Assembly (NCBI RefSeq): GCF_014323725.1
Contig: NZ_JABVED010000012.1
Span: 1 to 64,000, forward strand
Origin: Actinokineospora xionganensis
Lineage (GTDB): Bacteria; Actinomycetota; Actinomycetes; Mycobacteriales; Pseudonocardiaceae
Reading direction: 5' to 3'
DNA: 64,000 bases
Shown here: positions 51,462 to 61,000 of the stretch, piece by piece
Position numbering within the stretch: the stretch's first letter is position 1
Layout of the letters: each line of letters begins with the position of its first letter
Notes under the pieces: generated by a model
What the model was told of the DNA's origin: nothing
The model's input: only the letters and a program-made list of their open reading frames with translations
The model's database searches: none
Position numbers and translations under genes: made by a program

Positions 51462-52547
51462 TCAGGACGGGTTTGTGACCCGCGCCATGAAGTACACCGC
51501 GCCGGTGTCGACATGGCGGACGAGCAGCAGGAACGGCTTGTCCACAACCACCTCCACCGGTTCGGCGGGCATCGACATCAGCCGCATCATCACCGCCGTC
51601 GCCGCCGCGCCCTCGAATCCGTCCTCGTCGATCTTCAGCACCGACTCGTGCAGGATCGACTGCACGGCGAGCGGGTCGGGGCTGATTCCCGACAGGTCCG
51701 CCTTGTCGCCGAACACCGTGTTCACGCCGAGCCCTCGCAGTGCGATAGACAGCTCGGCCTGGGTGGTCAGTTTCAGCTTCGGCAAACTCAACGCGACCTG
51801 CGTCGACTCAGGCGCCGTGAGCAACGCGCCGAGGGATTCGGCTGTCAGCGTCGGTTCGGCGTCGACGAGGTCGCCGTCCGGAAGCAGGACCACCGCCTCC
51901 ACGCCCCCGACCGCGGGCAGCGCGACAATCCGCCAGCCGTCAGTCGCGGCGTAACCGACCTGTTCGTTCAACACCATCGTGGGCACGTCCACCGAGCCCG
52001 TCGGAGTCTGGAACGGCTTCGGCTCGGTGGCGTGCTCCCGGAACTTCTTGCGCCACGCACATTTCAGATACAGCGCGTTGACCAAGGCCGACACCGTGTC
52101 GGTGTCGATCGAGCCCTCAGGCAGCAACTCAGGGATGAGGCCCCGAGTCGTCTCGGCGACGTCGGCGTTGATCTCGGCGCGTGCCTTTTCCGGTTCGTGC
52201 TCGAACGGCGCGTTGCGTACCGATCCGTCGGACCACCGGGACAGTTCGTCGACAAAGGCGTCCTCGACCGTGATCTTCGCGTCCGCCCAAAGCGTGTTCG
52301 CGATGGCGATCGCCGGTTCTTCCTCGCCCCGCCCCGCCTCGTCCAGGGTGGCCGCGCCGGCGATTGTGGCGGTCAGCTCGTCCAGCGGGCCGAGGAGGTC
52401 GACCAGTTCCTGGCGACTGCCCCCACGGGCGCCTAGAGCCAGCAAGCCGAGCGCGCTGGCCACCGAATAGGGCGACCAACAGACTTGTTCAGTGGGCTTG
52501 CCCGCCACAGCACGGTGCAGGGCGAGAGCGAAATCGAGATGCGACAC
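51462..52547 (-). CDS. Serpin (serine protease inhibitor)
   Basis: 361 aa, GTG 52547 with GGGGAG 7 nt upstream; no signal peptide, so probably cytoplasmic. Serpin landmarks: WSPYSVASALGLLALGARG (helix B region), VSALVNALYLKCAWRKKF (strand 3A, NALYFKG-like), SLPKLKL and the C-terminal VDKPFLLLVRHVDTGAVYFMARV. The reactive-centre hinge DGFEGAAATAV is of the inhibitory type with small residues. Counting from the hinge puts P1-P1' at Met324-Ser325, the pair used by alpha-1-antitrypsin, which suggests a chymotrypsin-, elastase- or subtilisin-like target. Family certain; target inferred. Confidence 0.92.
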   Translation of the reverse strand: MSHLDFALALHRAVAGKPTEQVCWSPYSVASALGLLALGARGGSRQELVDLLGPLDELTATIAGAATLDEAGRGEEEPAIAIANTLWADAKITVEDAFVDELSRWSDGSVRNAPFEHEPEKARAEINADVAETTRGLIPELLPEGSIDTDTVSALVNALYLKCAWRKKFREHATEPKPFQTPTGSVDVPTMVLNEQVGYAATDGWRIVALPAVGGVEAVVLLPDGDLVDAEPTLTAESLGALLTAPESTQVALSLPKLKLTTQAELSIALRGLGVNTVFGDKADLSGISPDPLAVQSILHESVLKIDEDGFEGAAATAVMMRLMSMPAEPVEVVVDKPFLLLVRHVDTGAVYFMARVTNPS

Positions 52548-52602
52548 GGCTTGACTCCCCGACTTGTGATGTCCGTCAGTCGAGTGTGCCACTTCACAGC
52601 GA

Positions 52603-53868
52603 TCAGGCTCGGAAGTTGTCCACAAGCTCCGCGTGCCAGACGATCGCCTGGGCGTCAGTCAGCGACGCGACCTGGTCGACGACCACCCGAAGCCGCTCCC
52701 CGTCGTCCGCCGCCGCATGCCACGCGGGCAGGAACGCCGGCTCCAACACATCCGGTGCGCGCTCGGTCAACGTCTCCACCAGGCCGGCGATCAAAGCACG
52801 CTGCTCTCGTTGCATGGCCAGCCGAACGGGGTCGCTTAACACGAAGTGCACGGCCATCGCCTTGAGCAGCGCGACCTCCGAGGCAACCCGCTCGGGCACG
52901 ACCAGGTCAGCTGTGTACCTGATCAGTGGTCCTGGGCCGTGCGCTTCGCGCGTGCCGGTGACCGCGGCGGCGGCGAACCTGCCCACCAACTCGCTGGTCA
53001 GCCGCTTCAGTGCGACCTGGGCGTCGAGCGACCCGTCGTACTCCCTTTCCGCGAGGTCGCCGACGACGGGAAGACCCAGCAGCACTGTGGCGGCCTCTTC
53101 CAGCGCCGAGATCGGCTCGCTGGAGAAGTGCTTGGCGGCCAGCTCGGCGATCACCGCGCGCTCTGTCGAATCCGCCAAGGCGCTGAGCGAGATACGGCCT
53201 GCCCGAACCCCGTCCTCGACATCGTGCACGGAGTACGCGACGTCGTCGGACCAGTCCATGACCTGCGCCTCGATGCACCGGCGGTCTCCCGGAGCGCCGT
53301 CACGCATCCACCCGAACACCGCGAGGTCGTCCTCGTAGACACCGAACTTGCGGATGCCCGCGCGGCGCGGCCACGGGTACTTCGTGGCGGCGTCGAGCGA
53401 AGCCCTGGTCAGGTTGAGGCCGTGGCCGAGGATCTTCGGTTCGAGGCGGGTCAGGATTCGCAGTGTCTGGGCGTTGCCCTCGAAGCCCCCGCAAGCCTGC
53501 GACGACTCATCCAACGCGCGTTCGCCGTTGTGACCGAAAGGAGGGTGGCCGATGTCGTGGGCGAGTCCGGCCGTGTCCACGATGTCCGGATCGCAGCCGA
53601 GTTCCTCGGCGATTCCCCGGCCGATCTGGGCGACCTCAAGCGAGTGGGTCAGCCTGGTGCGCGGGATGCCGTGCACCTCAGAGCCCTCATTGGGGCCGAC
53701 GACCTGGGTTTTTCCCGCCAGCCGACGTAACGCCGCCGAGTGCAGGACTCGGGCGCGGTCGCGGCTGAACGGGGTGCGCACCGCAGGCCAGGAGCCGGGA
53801 AGGGCGGCCGACTTGGGCGGCTCGGCGAACAGCCGTTCGCTGTCATGATCTGAGTAGCCGGGGCTCAC
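52603..53868 (-). CDS. dgt: Deoxyguanosinetriphosphate triphosphohydrolase-like protein
   Basis: 421-aa HD-domain dNTPase, GTG start. Motifs: [40 protein letters not shown] (HD pair) and [16 protein letters not shown]. It hydrolyses dNTPs to nucleoside and triphosphate. Same genomic vicinity as dnaG in mycobacteria. The start lies 21 nt from the stop of the upstream YdcF gene, so the two may be co-transcribed. Confidence 0.92.
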   Translation of the reverse strand: MSPGYSDHDSERLFAEPPKSAALPGSWPAVRTPFSRDRARVLHSAALRRLAGKTQVVGPNEGSEVHGIPRTRLTHSLEVAQIGRGIAEELGCDPDIVDTAGLAHDIGHPPFGHNGERALDESSQACGGFEGNAQTLRILTRLEPKILGHGLNLTRASLDAATKYPWPRRAGIRKFGVYEDDLAVFGWMRDGAPGDRRCIEAQVMDWSDDVAYSVHDVEDGVRAGRISLSALADSTERAVIAELAAKHFSSEPISALEEAATVLLGLPVVGDLAEREYDGSLDAQVALKRLTSELVGRFAAAAVTGTREAHGPGPLIRYTADLVVPERVASEVALLKAMAVHFVLSDPVRLAMQREQRALIAGLVETLTERAPDVLEPAFLPAWHAAADDGERLRVVVDQVASLTDAQAIVWHAELVDNFRA

Positions 53869-53888
53869 GGGCTGAGGGTACGTGCCGG

Positions 53889-54545
53889 TCAGCCGACTTC
53901 GCTGTCGAGCACGATCCCGTCGGCTGGAGCTTTGGTCGCGCGGTAGTAAAGCAGCGCGGCGGTCTCGCGGAGGATGTAGCGGGCCTGGGTCTCGCGGGTC
54001 TGCACGATCGGCCCGGAATGCGTCGGCGACGTCCAGGCGTCGATCCCCGCGTCATGCGCCATGGTCCGGGCGCGTAGGGAGTGCCACGGGTCGCTGACGA
54101 TCACCGCGGAATCCCAGCCACGCTGCCTGACCTCGGTCGCGACAGCCCGCATGGTGCCGAGAGTGTCGTTGCCTTCGCCGACACCGATGACCTTGTCCTT
54201 GGGCACACCCCGGTCGACGAGCCAGTTTCGGCCCGCCTCCGCTTCGGTGAACCGGTCGCCGGTGCGCCTGCCGCCACCGGTGACGACGTACTCGGCGACA
54301 CCTTCGTCATACAGCGCCTTCGCCTTGCGCAGGCGGGCTTCCAGGACCTTCGACGGCTTGCCCGCGTACTGGGCGGCGCCCAGAACGACGACGACGTCGG
54401 CGCGATCGCGATCGTCGACCCGACCGACCTGCCACACCCGAAACGCCGTGCCGCCGACCACCAGCACGCCCATCAGCAATGTTCCGATGAACAACCGGCG
54501 AAAGAAGCGCAGGACGGGACGGGGTTGGGGAGACACAGTCCGCAT
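53889..54545 (-). CDS. YdcF/SanA-like (DUF218) membrane-anchored protein
   Basis: 218 aa. One N-terminal membrane helix ([18 protein letters not shown]) precedes the DUF218 domain: [37 protein letters not shown] and [20 protein letters not shown]. Family members (ElyC, SanA, YdcF) influence envelope integrity. Likely operon with dgt. Confidence 0.85.
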   Translation of the reverse strand: MRTVSPQPRPVLRFFRRLFIGTLLMGVLVVGGTAFRVWQVGRVDDRDRADVVVVLGAAQYAGKPSKVLEARLRKAKALYDEGVAEYVVTGGGRRTGDRFTEAEAGRNWLVDRGVPKDKVIGVGEGNDTLGTMRAVATEVRQRGWDSAVIVSDPWHSLRARTMAHDAGIDAWTSPTHSGPIVQTRETQARYILRETAALLYYRATKAPADGIVLDSEVG

Positions 54546-54703
54546 CCTTTCACCAAGGGCGAATCGGGGTGGCCCGGGGACTGTACGCGATGGTCATGAC
54601 GAATCCCCGCGTCCGGAACTGAGTTATCCACAGACTCGCCGACTCATCCACAGCGGAATCGCCAACCCTGGTGAGACCGCCAAGATCACGGTTCGCTCGA
54701 CAC

Positions 54704-55648
54704 ATGGAATCCAACCGAGCCGTGCTCGACCTCGACCATCTCCCCAGCCTCTTCCCACACCGTGTCGCCCGCGCGTCGGAACTCGTCGCGCTCGGGCTTT
54801 CGGGGCGAAGCATCCAGCACCGATGCAGGCAAGACGGGCCGTGGCAACGACTTCAGCCCGGGGTCGTGCTGCTCAGCGACGCGCCGCCGGTACGCACGCA
54901 GCGTCTGCAGGCGGCGCTGCGCATGGTGGGTCCGGAGGGTGTGGTGACCGGCCGCGAAGCGATGTGGCTGCATGGTCTGCCACTGCCGCCGATGGGGGCC
55001 ATCCACCTGCTTGTCCCCGATCGCGGGCCACAGCGAACCGACGGCTCCGTAACCGTGGAGCGCACCCACCGCCCACCAGACCCTCTGTGGCGCAAGGGTT
55101 TCGCGACGGCCCCCCTCGCCCGGGCCACCGTTGATGCCTGTCGGCGGACGCCGTCATTCGGGGAAGTCCGCATTCTGGTGCTCGAAGCCGTGCACCGGGG
55201 AGGCGTGAGCCTCGATGCCGTGCACGACGAACTCGCTCGCGGCTCCACCCGCGGAACGACGCTGCTGCGGCAGGTCTTGGGCGAGATCGATCGGGGCATC
55301 CGGTTGGCGGGTGGCCGGATCGCGCGTGAACTGGTCGAGCGTGCCGGGCTGCCACCGCCCCAGTGGGGCGCGCGCCTGAGCACGGCCGACGATGTTCACC
55401 TCGGCTTGGTCGACGCCTGGTGGGACGACATCGCGATGGCCTGGGACGCCGACATCCACCGTCCATGGGCACCGCGCACGGAGCACATGGTGTCGACCAG
55501 GGCGGCGCGCCTCACCGCGCACGGTGTGGTTTCGGTCCACACCACCCCAAGTCGGATCCGCGACGACACCGAGGCCGTCGTGGCCGAGCTGCGCGGCGCC
55601 TACCGGCTGGCGTCGGCCCGACCGAGGCCAAAGGTGGTGGCTTCCTGA
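54704..55648 (+). CDS. AbiEi-like winged-helix protein with endonuclease-like C-terminus
   Basis: 314 aa. The N-terminal segment (LFPHRVARASELVALGLSGRSIQHRCRQDGPWQRLQPGV) resembles the AbiEi antitoxin-type winged helix found in many actinobacterial proteins. The C-terminal part (HLGLVDAWWDDIAMAWDADI, then VVSVHTTPSRI) resembles a DUF559-type PD-(D/E)xK fold, although catalytic residues are not clearly complete. No toxin partner is adjacent. ATG 54704 is chosen over a GTG at 54671. Ends 7 nt from the convergent glyS stop. Confidence 0.6.
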   Translation: MESNRAVLDLDHLPSLFPHRVARASELVALGLSGRSIQHRCRQDGPWQRLQPGVVLLSDAPPVRTQRLQAALRMVGPEGVVTGREAMWLHGLPLPPMGAIHLLVPDRGPQRTDGSVTVERTHRPPDPLWRKGFATAPLARATVDACRRTPSFGEVRILVLEAVHRGGVSLDAVHDELARGSTRGTTLLRQVLGEIDRGIRLAGGRIARELVERAGLPPPQWGARLSTADDVHLGLVDAWWDDIAMAWDADIHRPWAPRTEHMVSTRAARLTAHGVVSVHTTPSRIRDDTEAVVAELRGAYRLASARPRPKVVAS

Positions 55649-55655
55649 GCGAACC

Positions 55656-57065
55656 TCAGCAGCCGATGAGCTGCCCGGCCAGATACGACTCCAACTGGTC
55701 CATCGAAACCCGGTCCTGCGACATGGTGTCGCGCTCCCGAACGGTGACCGCGTGATCGTTGAGGGTGTCGAAGTCGACGGTGACGCAGAACGGGGTGCCG
55801 ATCTCATCCTGTCTGCGGTACCGGCGGCCGATCGCCCCGGCGTCGTCGAAGTCGACGTTCCAGTGCTTGCGCAGGCTCGCCGCGACATCGCGGGCCTTCG
55901 GCGAGAGGTCCGCGTTTCGTGAAAGCGGGAGGACGGCGACCTTGACCGGTGCCAGCCTGCGGTCGAGCCGCAGGACGATCCGGGTGTCGACGCCGCCCTT
56001 GGCGTTGGGTGCCTCGTCCTCGGTGTAGGCGTCGAGGAGGAAGGCCATCATCGGGCGGCCGACGCCGGCGGCGGGCTCGATGACATAGGGCCGGTAGCGG
56101 GTTCCGGTGGCCTGGTCGAAGTACGACAAGTCGACCCCGGAGTGGTTGGAGTGCGTCGTCAAGTCGAAGTCGCCGCGGTTGGCGATGCCCTCCAACTCAC
56201 CCCATTCCTGGCCGCCGAACTGGAAGCGGTACTCGATGTCCACAGTCCGCTTGGAGTAATGCGACAGCTTCTCCCGCGGGTGCTCATAGACCCGGAGGTT
56301 GTCCTTGGCGATACCGAGATCGGTGTACCAGCGCGTCCGCTCGTCGATCCAGTACTGGTGCCATTCATCGTCCGTGCCGGGCTCGACGAAGAACTCCATC
56401 TCCATCTGCTCGAACTCGCGGGTGCGGAAGATGAAGTTCCCGGGAGTGATCTCGTTGCGGAACGACTTGCCGATCTGACCGATGCCGAAAGGCGGCTTGC
56501 GACGGGAGGTGGTCTGCACGTTCAGGAAGTTGACGAAAATGCCCTGCGCCGTTTCGGGGCGCAGGTAGTGCATTCCCTCTTCGGTCTCCACCGGGCCGAG
56601 GTGGGTCTTGAGCATCATGTTGAACTCGCGCGGCTCCGTGTACTGCCCGCGGTTGCCGCAGTTCGGACACGGCACGTCGGACAGGTCGAAGACCGGGGCG
56701 GCCTCCCCCGCGTCGACAGCCATGTCCTTGCCGGTCCGCGCCGCGTACTCCTCGGCGAGTTGGTCCGCGCGGAAACGCTTGTGACAGGAGGTGCACTCGA
56801 CCAGCGGGTCGTGGAAGGCGTTGACGTGCCCGGATGCGATCCATACCGAGCGCGGCAGGATCACCGACGAATCGAGACCCACGACGTCGTCGCGGCCCTG
56901 CACCATCGTCTTCCACCACGCGCGCTTGATGTTGTCCTTGAGTTCCACGCCGAGCGGACCGTAATCCCAAGCCGACCTGGTGCCGCCGTAGATCTCGCCA
57001 CACGGGTAAACAAAGCCTCGGCGCTTGCAGAGACTGACCACGGTATCGATCCGATCGGCTGACAC
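55656..57065 (-). CDS. glyS: Glycyl-tRNA synthetase, single-chain dimeric type
   Basis: 469-aa class II synthetase, GTG start. Begins [18 protein letters not shown]; motif 2 contains [32 protein letters not shown] and CPNCG supply a zinc site; motif 3 is in the [16 protein letters not shown] region; an anticodon-binding domain forms the C-terminus. It is the bacterial/eukaryotic-type alpha-2 enzyme and not the alpha/beta tetramer. Upstream 57066-57270 shows nothing beyond a promoter zone. Confidence 0.95.
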   Translation of the reverse strand: MSADRIDTVVSLCKRRGFVYPCGEIYGGTRSAWDYGPLGVELKDNIKRAWWKTMVQGRDDVVGLDSSVILPRSVWIASGHVNAFHDPLVECTSCHKRFRADQLAEEYAARTGKDMAVDAGEAAPVFDLSDVPCPNCGNRGQYTEPREFNMMLKTHLGPVETEEGMHYLRPETAQGIFVNFLNVQTTSRRKPPFGIGQIGKSFRNEITPGNFIFRTREFEQMEMEFFVEPGTDDEWHQYWIDERTRWYTDLGIAKDNLRVYEHPREKLSHYSKRTVDIEYRFQFGGQEWGELEGIANRGDFDLTTHSNHSGVDLSYFDQATGTRYRPYVIEPAAGVGRPMMAFLLDAYTEDEAPNAKGGVDTRIVLRLDRRLAPVKVAVLPLSRNADLSPKARDVAASLRKHWNVDFDDAGAIGRRYRRQDEIGTPFCVTVDFDTLNDHAVTVRERDTMSQDRVSMDQLESYLAGQLIGC

Positions 57066-57270
57066 TGATCCTCCACGGGGAACTCAAAGTCGCAGGCGTG
57101 GAGAGTATCCCGGCGAATCGTTTCCTCGATCGGGGGAATGAGCGTGTTCAAAGGGGTGAACAGATAAGATCAAGAGTTACGGATATGGCGGATATTCACT
57201 CACCAGACTGAGCGATTAGCAAATGGTTCCAGAGCAAGGTGGCCTAATCACCGCACCGCTTAGGAACTCG

Positions 57271-57645
57271 TCACCGAGGTTCGGCGGGGCCGCCAGCTTC
57301 ACCGAGGCGCACGGTCGCGGCGTCGGCGGCGAGCAGGCTGGTGTGTTCGCGGACGGCCGTCGGGTCGGCTTCAAGGACAACCTCGTACGCAGCGGTCTCG
57401 GCGGCATCCGCCCCGGCGAGGAACGGGATCACGTGTTCCCGGACCTCGAAAGGAGACATCGACTTGCGATAGGCGGAGACGGAGGCGAACTCGACCGTCA
57501 ATACCCACGTTTCGGCGGACTCGGTGGACCGCACGAGCAGCCCACGAAGGCAGCCACGCTGGGCGAGCAGCAGTTCCAGCGCCCGGTGCGCACGAGCGGT
57601 GAACGGCTCGGATTCGGCGACGGTGAACCGGGCGATCAACAGCAC
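57271..57645 (-). CDS. Antibiotic biosynthesis monooxygenase-like (dimeric alpha-beta barrel) protein
   Basis: 124 aa. MLLIARFTV...RAHRALELLLAQRGCLRGLLVRSTE...WVLTVEFASVSAYRKSMSPFEV is the ABM/ferredoxin-like pattern. Small members oxidise quinone precursors or bind heme; no role can be assigned here. Upstream of it begins the repeat region. Confidence 0.75.
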   Translation of the reverse strand: MLLIARFTVAESEPFTARAHRALELLLAQRGCLRGLLVRSTESAETWVLTVEFASVSAYRKSMSPFEVREHVIPFLAGADAAETAAYEVVLEADPTAVREHTSLLAADAATVRLGEAGGPAEPR

Positions 57646-57990
57646 GACAGGCGACCTTCCGAGCGGTGGTGCGAGGACGCCGCACGGTAACCCACCCGGC
57701 GGGACCGACCTCGGCCACCACCGACCACCTCAACGACCTCGGCGCCCCACGCAAAGGCGGCGGGGATTCGGTCTTGCAACCAGACCAGGCGATAGACGGC
57801 GGGGTGGCGGTGAAGGTGCTCGCCGAAGAGCAGAAGCCCCTCTGTTTCTGTCGCGGCAGCAGTGGCGGCGCCGGCAGGTGTGGTGCTGGTGATGGCGGCG
57901 GCAGCTGCTACGTCAGTGGCGGGCAGCACTTGCGGCGGCGTCAGCGCGTAAACCGTGGGCATCGGCGGCGGCAGCAGCAGTCGCGGTGGC
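57646..57990. other. G/C-rich non-coding lead-in to the 77-bp array
   Basis: No gene with plausible start, RBS and composition. From about 57850 the sequence is a GGC/GCA-rich triplet-like stretch (gcggcggcagc, ggcagcagcag) that resembles diverged fragments of the following repeat unit. Confidence 0.5.
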
Positions 57991-58606
57991 GCAGCGAGCA
58001 GCGGCTCGCGGTGGCGGAGCGAGCGGCAGCAGTTGCGGTCGGTGGGGATGACGGTGACTGCGGTGGCGCAGCGAGCAGCGGCTCGCGGTGGCGGAGCGAG
58101 CGGCAGCAGTTGCGGTCGGTGGGGATGACGGTGACTGCGGTGGCGCAGCGAGCAGCGGCTCGCGGTGGCGGAGCGAGCGGCAGCAGTTGCGGTCGGTGGG
58201 GATGACGGTGACTGCGGTGGCGCAGCGAGCAGCGGCTCGCGGTGGCGGAGCGAGCGGCAGCAGTTGCGGTCGGTGGGGATGACGGTGACTGCGGTGGCGC
58301 AGCGAGCAGCGGCTCGCGGTGGCGGAGCGAGCGGCAGCAGTTGCGGTCGGTGGGGATGACGGTGACTGCGGTGGCGCAGCGAGCAGCGGCTCGCGGTGGC
58401 GGAGCGAGCGGCAGCAGTTGCGGTCGGTGGGGATGACGGTGACTGCGGTGGCGCAGCGAGCAGCGGCTCGCGGTGGCGGAGCGAGCGGCAGCAGTTGCGG
58501 TCGGTGGGGATGACGGTGACTGCGGTGGCGCAGCGAGCAGCGGCTCGCGGTGGCGGAGCGAGCGGCAGCAGTTGCGGTCGGTGGGGATGACGGTGACTGC
58601 GGTGGC
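57991..58606. repeat. Eight exact tandem copies of a 77-bp unit
   Basis: Units start at 57991, 58068, 58145, 58222, 58299, 58376, 58453 and 58530, with no differences seen by eye; similarity ends at 58607. Each unit begins GCAGCGAGCAGCGGCTCGCG and contains GCGAGC, GCTCGC, GCGAGC in succession, so two mutually exclusive 6-bp hairpins are possible. 77 is not a multiple of 3, so no conserved protein repeat is encoded in one frame. There are no spacers, so it is not CRISPR. Confidence 0.95.
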
Positions 58607-58850
58607 GATAGCAGCGGGCACGATGGCGATGCGAGCTGCGTTGGTCGGGGGCCGCTCCTGTCGGTGGTTCTACTGCTTTGGCTGCGGTTGATGGCCGCGG
58701 TATCAGCAGGGTTGCCGGTCGGGTTGTGGTCGGCGAGCCATGAAGGGTGCAGAAGAGCGGTATCGCCGCCCGCCTTCTAAGCTCTTGGCCGCAGGTTGGA
58801 GTGCTGCTGGGGCATGTTCGGCTCGGAGCGAGATCACACGGGAGGCACCG

Positions 58851-59123
58851 TTGCGCCAGGGTCGGTCGACACGGGCACCACTCATCGCCGGGCAGGGGCC
58901 GCTGGCGAAGGTGCCGCCGTTGTTGGCGTTCCTCGTGGTCATCGGGCTGTTCACCGCGGGGGTGCTGGTCCGCGGGGTCCTCGGGGCGGCGTTGCTCGGG
59001 TTGCTGGCGGCGGGGGTCGCCGTGTTGCTGGCCGCCACTTGGCAGGCGCTTTCGCCGGGGCATCGGTTTGGGCGCGTACTCGTCCTTGTGGTGCTCGTCG
59101 CGGTGGCCTTCTCTGTGTTGTGA
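58851..59123 (+). CDS. Small membrane protein, DUF6703-like
   Basis: 90 aa from TTG 58851, which sits 5 nt after GGGAGG; an ATG at 58740 is open but lies in low-quality sequence after the repeats. APLIAGQGPLAKVPPLLAFLVVIGL opens two or three membrane helices (VLGAALLGLLAAGVAVLLAATWQ, VLVLVVLVAVAFSV). This matches an actinobacterial small membrane family I associate with DUF6703. Function unknown. Confidence 0.7.
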   Translation: MRQGRSTRAPLIAGQGPLAKVPPLLAFLVVIGLFTAGVLVRGVLGAALLGLLAAGVAVLLAATWQALSPGHRFGRVLVLVVLVAVAFSVL

Positions 59124-59239
59124 GCAATGCCCGCACGTCGCCATGACCAGGAAATAGGGTGACCGCCTAGGATGTTGAACACGGTAACCAAATCCGGCGG
59201 AGTCCACTGTCGGTGCAGCAGGAGATGAGGACGTCCATC

Positions 59240-59626
59240 GTGACCTCGGAAGCCGCGTCGCACGAGCTGCGGGTAGCCGCCGAGCAGCACGAGCATTCCC
59301 CTGACCGTCCCGCCGTTCCGCCCGCGCACCGGCGGCCCGCCACCACGCTGACCGCCGCGGGGGACCTCCTGCGCGCGCTGGCCGCGCCGGTGCGGATCGC
59401 CATCGTGTTGGAGTTGCGGGAGGCCGATCGCTGCGTGCACGAACTGGTGGACGCGCTGAACGTGGCCCAGCCGCTCATCAGCCAGCATCTGCGCGTACTG
59501 AAGTCCGCCGGCGTCGTCTACGGCGAACGCCATGGCCGTGAGGTCGTCTACCGACTGGTGGACGAGCATCTCTCACACATCGTCGTCGACGCCGTAGCGC
59601 ACGTGGAGGAAGGCAACCCGCAGTGA
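59240..59626 (+). CDS. ArsR/SmtB-family metal-sensing repressor
   Basis: 128 aa. Winged helix: LLRALAAPVRIAIVLELREADRCVHELVDALNVAQPLISQHLRVLKSAGVVYGERHGREVVYRL. The His-bearing N-terminus (AAEQHEHSPDRP) and C-terminal DEHLSHIVVDAVAHVEE provide alpha5-type zinc ligands as in SmtB. GTG 59240 follows TGAGGA with 8-nt spacing; ATG 59225 is an alternative. Coupled (GTGA) to a Fur-family gene, the arrangement of M. tuberculosis smtB-furB, where both sense zinc. Confidence 0.87.
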   Translation: MTSEAASHELRVAAEQHEHSPDRPAVPPAHRRPATTLTAAGDLLRALAAPVRIAIVLELREADRCVHELVDALNVAQPLISQHLRVLKSAGVVYGERHGREVVYRLVDEHLSHIVVDAVAHVEEGNPQ

Positions 59627-60036
59627 CCGCGACCGACCGCGCCTCAGCCACTGTTCCAGGCAAGCGTTCCACGAAGCAGCGCACCGCCGTGACCCAGTTG
59701 CTCGACCAACTCGACGACTTCCGCTCCGCGCAGGAACTCCATGAGGAGCTGCGCAAACGCGGCGAGGGCATCGGCCTGACCACCGTCTACCGCACCCTGC
59801 AGTCGCTCGCGGACGCCGGCGAGATCGACGTGCTGCGCACCGACACCGGCGAAGCCATATACCGCCGCTGCTCCAGCCACCACCACCATCACCTGGTGTG
59901 CCGCGAGTGCGGACACACCGTCGAGGTGGAGGGCCCAGCCGTGGAGCGGTGGGCCGACCGGGTGGCTGAGGAGAACGGTTTCTCCCAGGTCAGCCACACC
60001 GTCGAGATCTTCGGCACCTGCGCCAACTGCGTCTGA
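59623..60036 (+). CDS. zur: Fur-family zinc uptake regulator, Zur/FurB-like
   Basis: 137 aa, GTG start overlapping the arsR stop. DNA-binding half: RSTKQRTAVTQLLDQLDDFRSAQELHEEL, GLTTVYRTLQSLADAGEID. The metal-binding half has the sensory HHHHHLVCREC and structural FGTCANC cysteines. By position after an SmtB-type gene it is the zinc-responsive member; it represses uptake genes when zinc is bound. Confidence 0.9.
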   Translation: MTATDRASATVPGKRSTKQRTAVTQLLDQLDDFRSAQELHEELRKRGEGIGLTTVYRTLQSLADAGEIDVLRTDTGEAIYRRCSSHHHHHLVCRECGHTVEVEGPAVERWADRVAEENGFSQVSHTVEIFGTCANCV

Positions 60037-60068
60037 CATCGCACAGCGAGACCCCGCGACCGACCCGA

Positions 60069-60326
60069 CTACTCGGCCGGCCGCCCCCCTGTCACGACTT
60101 CCCCGCGGGACGGCCCAACCGGATTTGTTGAGCCAGATTCCGCGCGTAGGCCGACGGCGAGCGAGCCGAGAGCTGCGATCACCTCAGCTCGCTGTTCCGG
60201 CGGACAGTCGGTCAAAGCTTGTCTCGAAGCGTGCTTGACGATGGCTCCCCGCTGACACCGCACGACGAGCCATGCGGAAGTGCGGAGAACGAACCCGATT
60301 GATGACAGGACGAATATCCAGGTCAT
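60069..60326 (-). CDS. Small membrane protein coupled to the RHH/RAMA-like gene
   Basis: 85 aa from ATG 60326, overlapping the upstream stop as ATGA. One membrane helix (MTWIFVLSSIGFVLRTSAWLVV) is followed by a soluble helix (VKHASRQALTDCPPEQRAEVIAALGSLAVGL) and a Gly/Pro-rich tail. No family recognised. Coupling to the preceding DNA-binding-type gene is the main evidence that it is real. Confidence 0.58.
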   Translation of the reverse strand: MTWIFVLSSIGFVLRTSAWLVVRCQRGAIVKHASRQALTDCPPEQRAEVIAALGSLAVGLRAESGSTNPVGPSRGEVVTGGRPAE

Positions 60327-60760
60327 CCCGCACGCCCGGCTGAATCGTGTCGTCGGAGCGACCCCAGGAGGTGCCCCGTGTCGGTCACCGTCCAGAAGGT
60401 CCAACCATTTCGATTTGGATGCACATCCGGGTTCAGCAGACGCACGACAGCCGCGGCAGCTCCGCTGGGAGACTTGAACCGTTGGCCCGCGAGGTCGCCG
60501 TTGGTGATCAGCAGACGTTCCGTGACGGGCTCGAACAATCCATCAATCCAGACGCCCTCGTATGTGGCATGTACGCGGATCTCACCCGGATCAGCAGGTT
60601 CGCCTTCGGGGACGTGAGGCTGCTCGCGCATGAACGAATCGAGGAGCCTGTTGACCACAGTCGCGGCTGACCCGTTCCACGCCCGCTGGAGGAGCTTAAT
60701 TCGCTCAAAATCCGCTTCAAAAATCTCTATATTACTCAACTTGGCCTCACGAGGGAGCAT
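60323..60760 (-). CDS. Ribbon-helix-helix protein with RAMA-like C-terminal domain
   Basis: 145 aa. The N-terminal part (IEIFEADFERIKLLQRAWNGSAATVVNRLLDSFM) has the strand-helix-helix pattern of RHH DNA-binding proteins. The C-terminal part (ERLLITNGDLAGQRFKSPSGAAAAVV, then NRNGWTFWTVTDTG) matches the RAMA/DUF4357-like pattern G-x-x-F-x-SPS-x-AA-x-NGW-x-FW associated with modified-DNA recognition. The 5' part is A/T-richer than its surroundings (60690-60745), suggesting acquisition. Role unknown; possibly reads modified DNA. Confidence 0.65.
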   Translation of the reverse strand: MLPREAKLSNIEIFEADFERIKLLQRAWNGSAATVVNRLLDSFMREQPHVPEGEPADPGEIRVHATYEGVWIDGLFEPVTERLLITNGDLAGQRFKSPSGAAAAVVRLLNPDVHPNRNGWTFWTVTDTGHLLGSLRRHDSAGRAG

Positions 60761-60899
60761 GTCATCCTATCCGCCGGGCCGTAATCACCTCGACGAACCC
60801 AAGCGTAGCGTCAGCGCGACGAAATGTCGAGAAGTTTTGAATCTCAGCCGAGAATAGGTGTCGGCTCCGGTCCGAGTGTCCGCGGACCGAAGTGCGCGA

Positions 60900-60921
60900 C
60901 CCCGGCGGGTGTCCGCCGGGG
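60900..60921. other. Strong stem-loop in a 286-nt intergenic region
   Basis: CCCCGGCGG-GTGT-CCGCCGGGG, a 9-bp perfect stem with a tetraloop, preceded at 60869-60888 by GGTCCG...CGGACC. Together with the terminator at 61001-61033 these are three hairpins in 60761-61046, which otherwise holds no gene. A small RNA is possible but has no promoter support. Confidence 0.4.
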
Positions 60922-61000
60922 GTACGGATGGGACCGATGCGGCCCGTCACGTTCTAAGCCTCTCGGCGGCCCGCTTCTCTATAGCTCAGCCGAAGTAGCC

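Noticed and set aside
57991-58606. CRISPR array
   Set aside because: Units are contiguous and identical over all 77 bp; there are no unique spacers and no cas genes.
57636-59207. 523-codon leftward open frame through the 77-bp repeats
   Set aside because: It is kept open by base composition of the repeats; the 77-bp period rotates the frame, it overlaps two better-supported genes and lacks an RBS.
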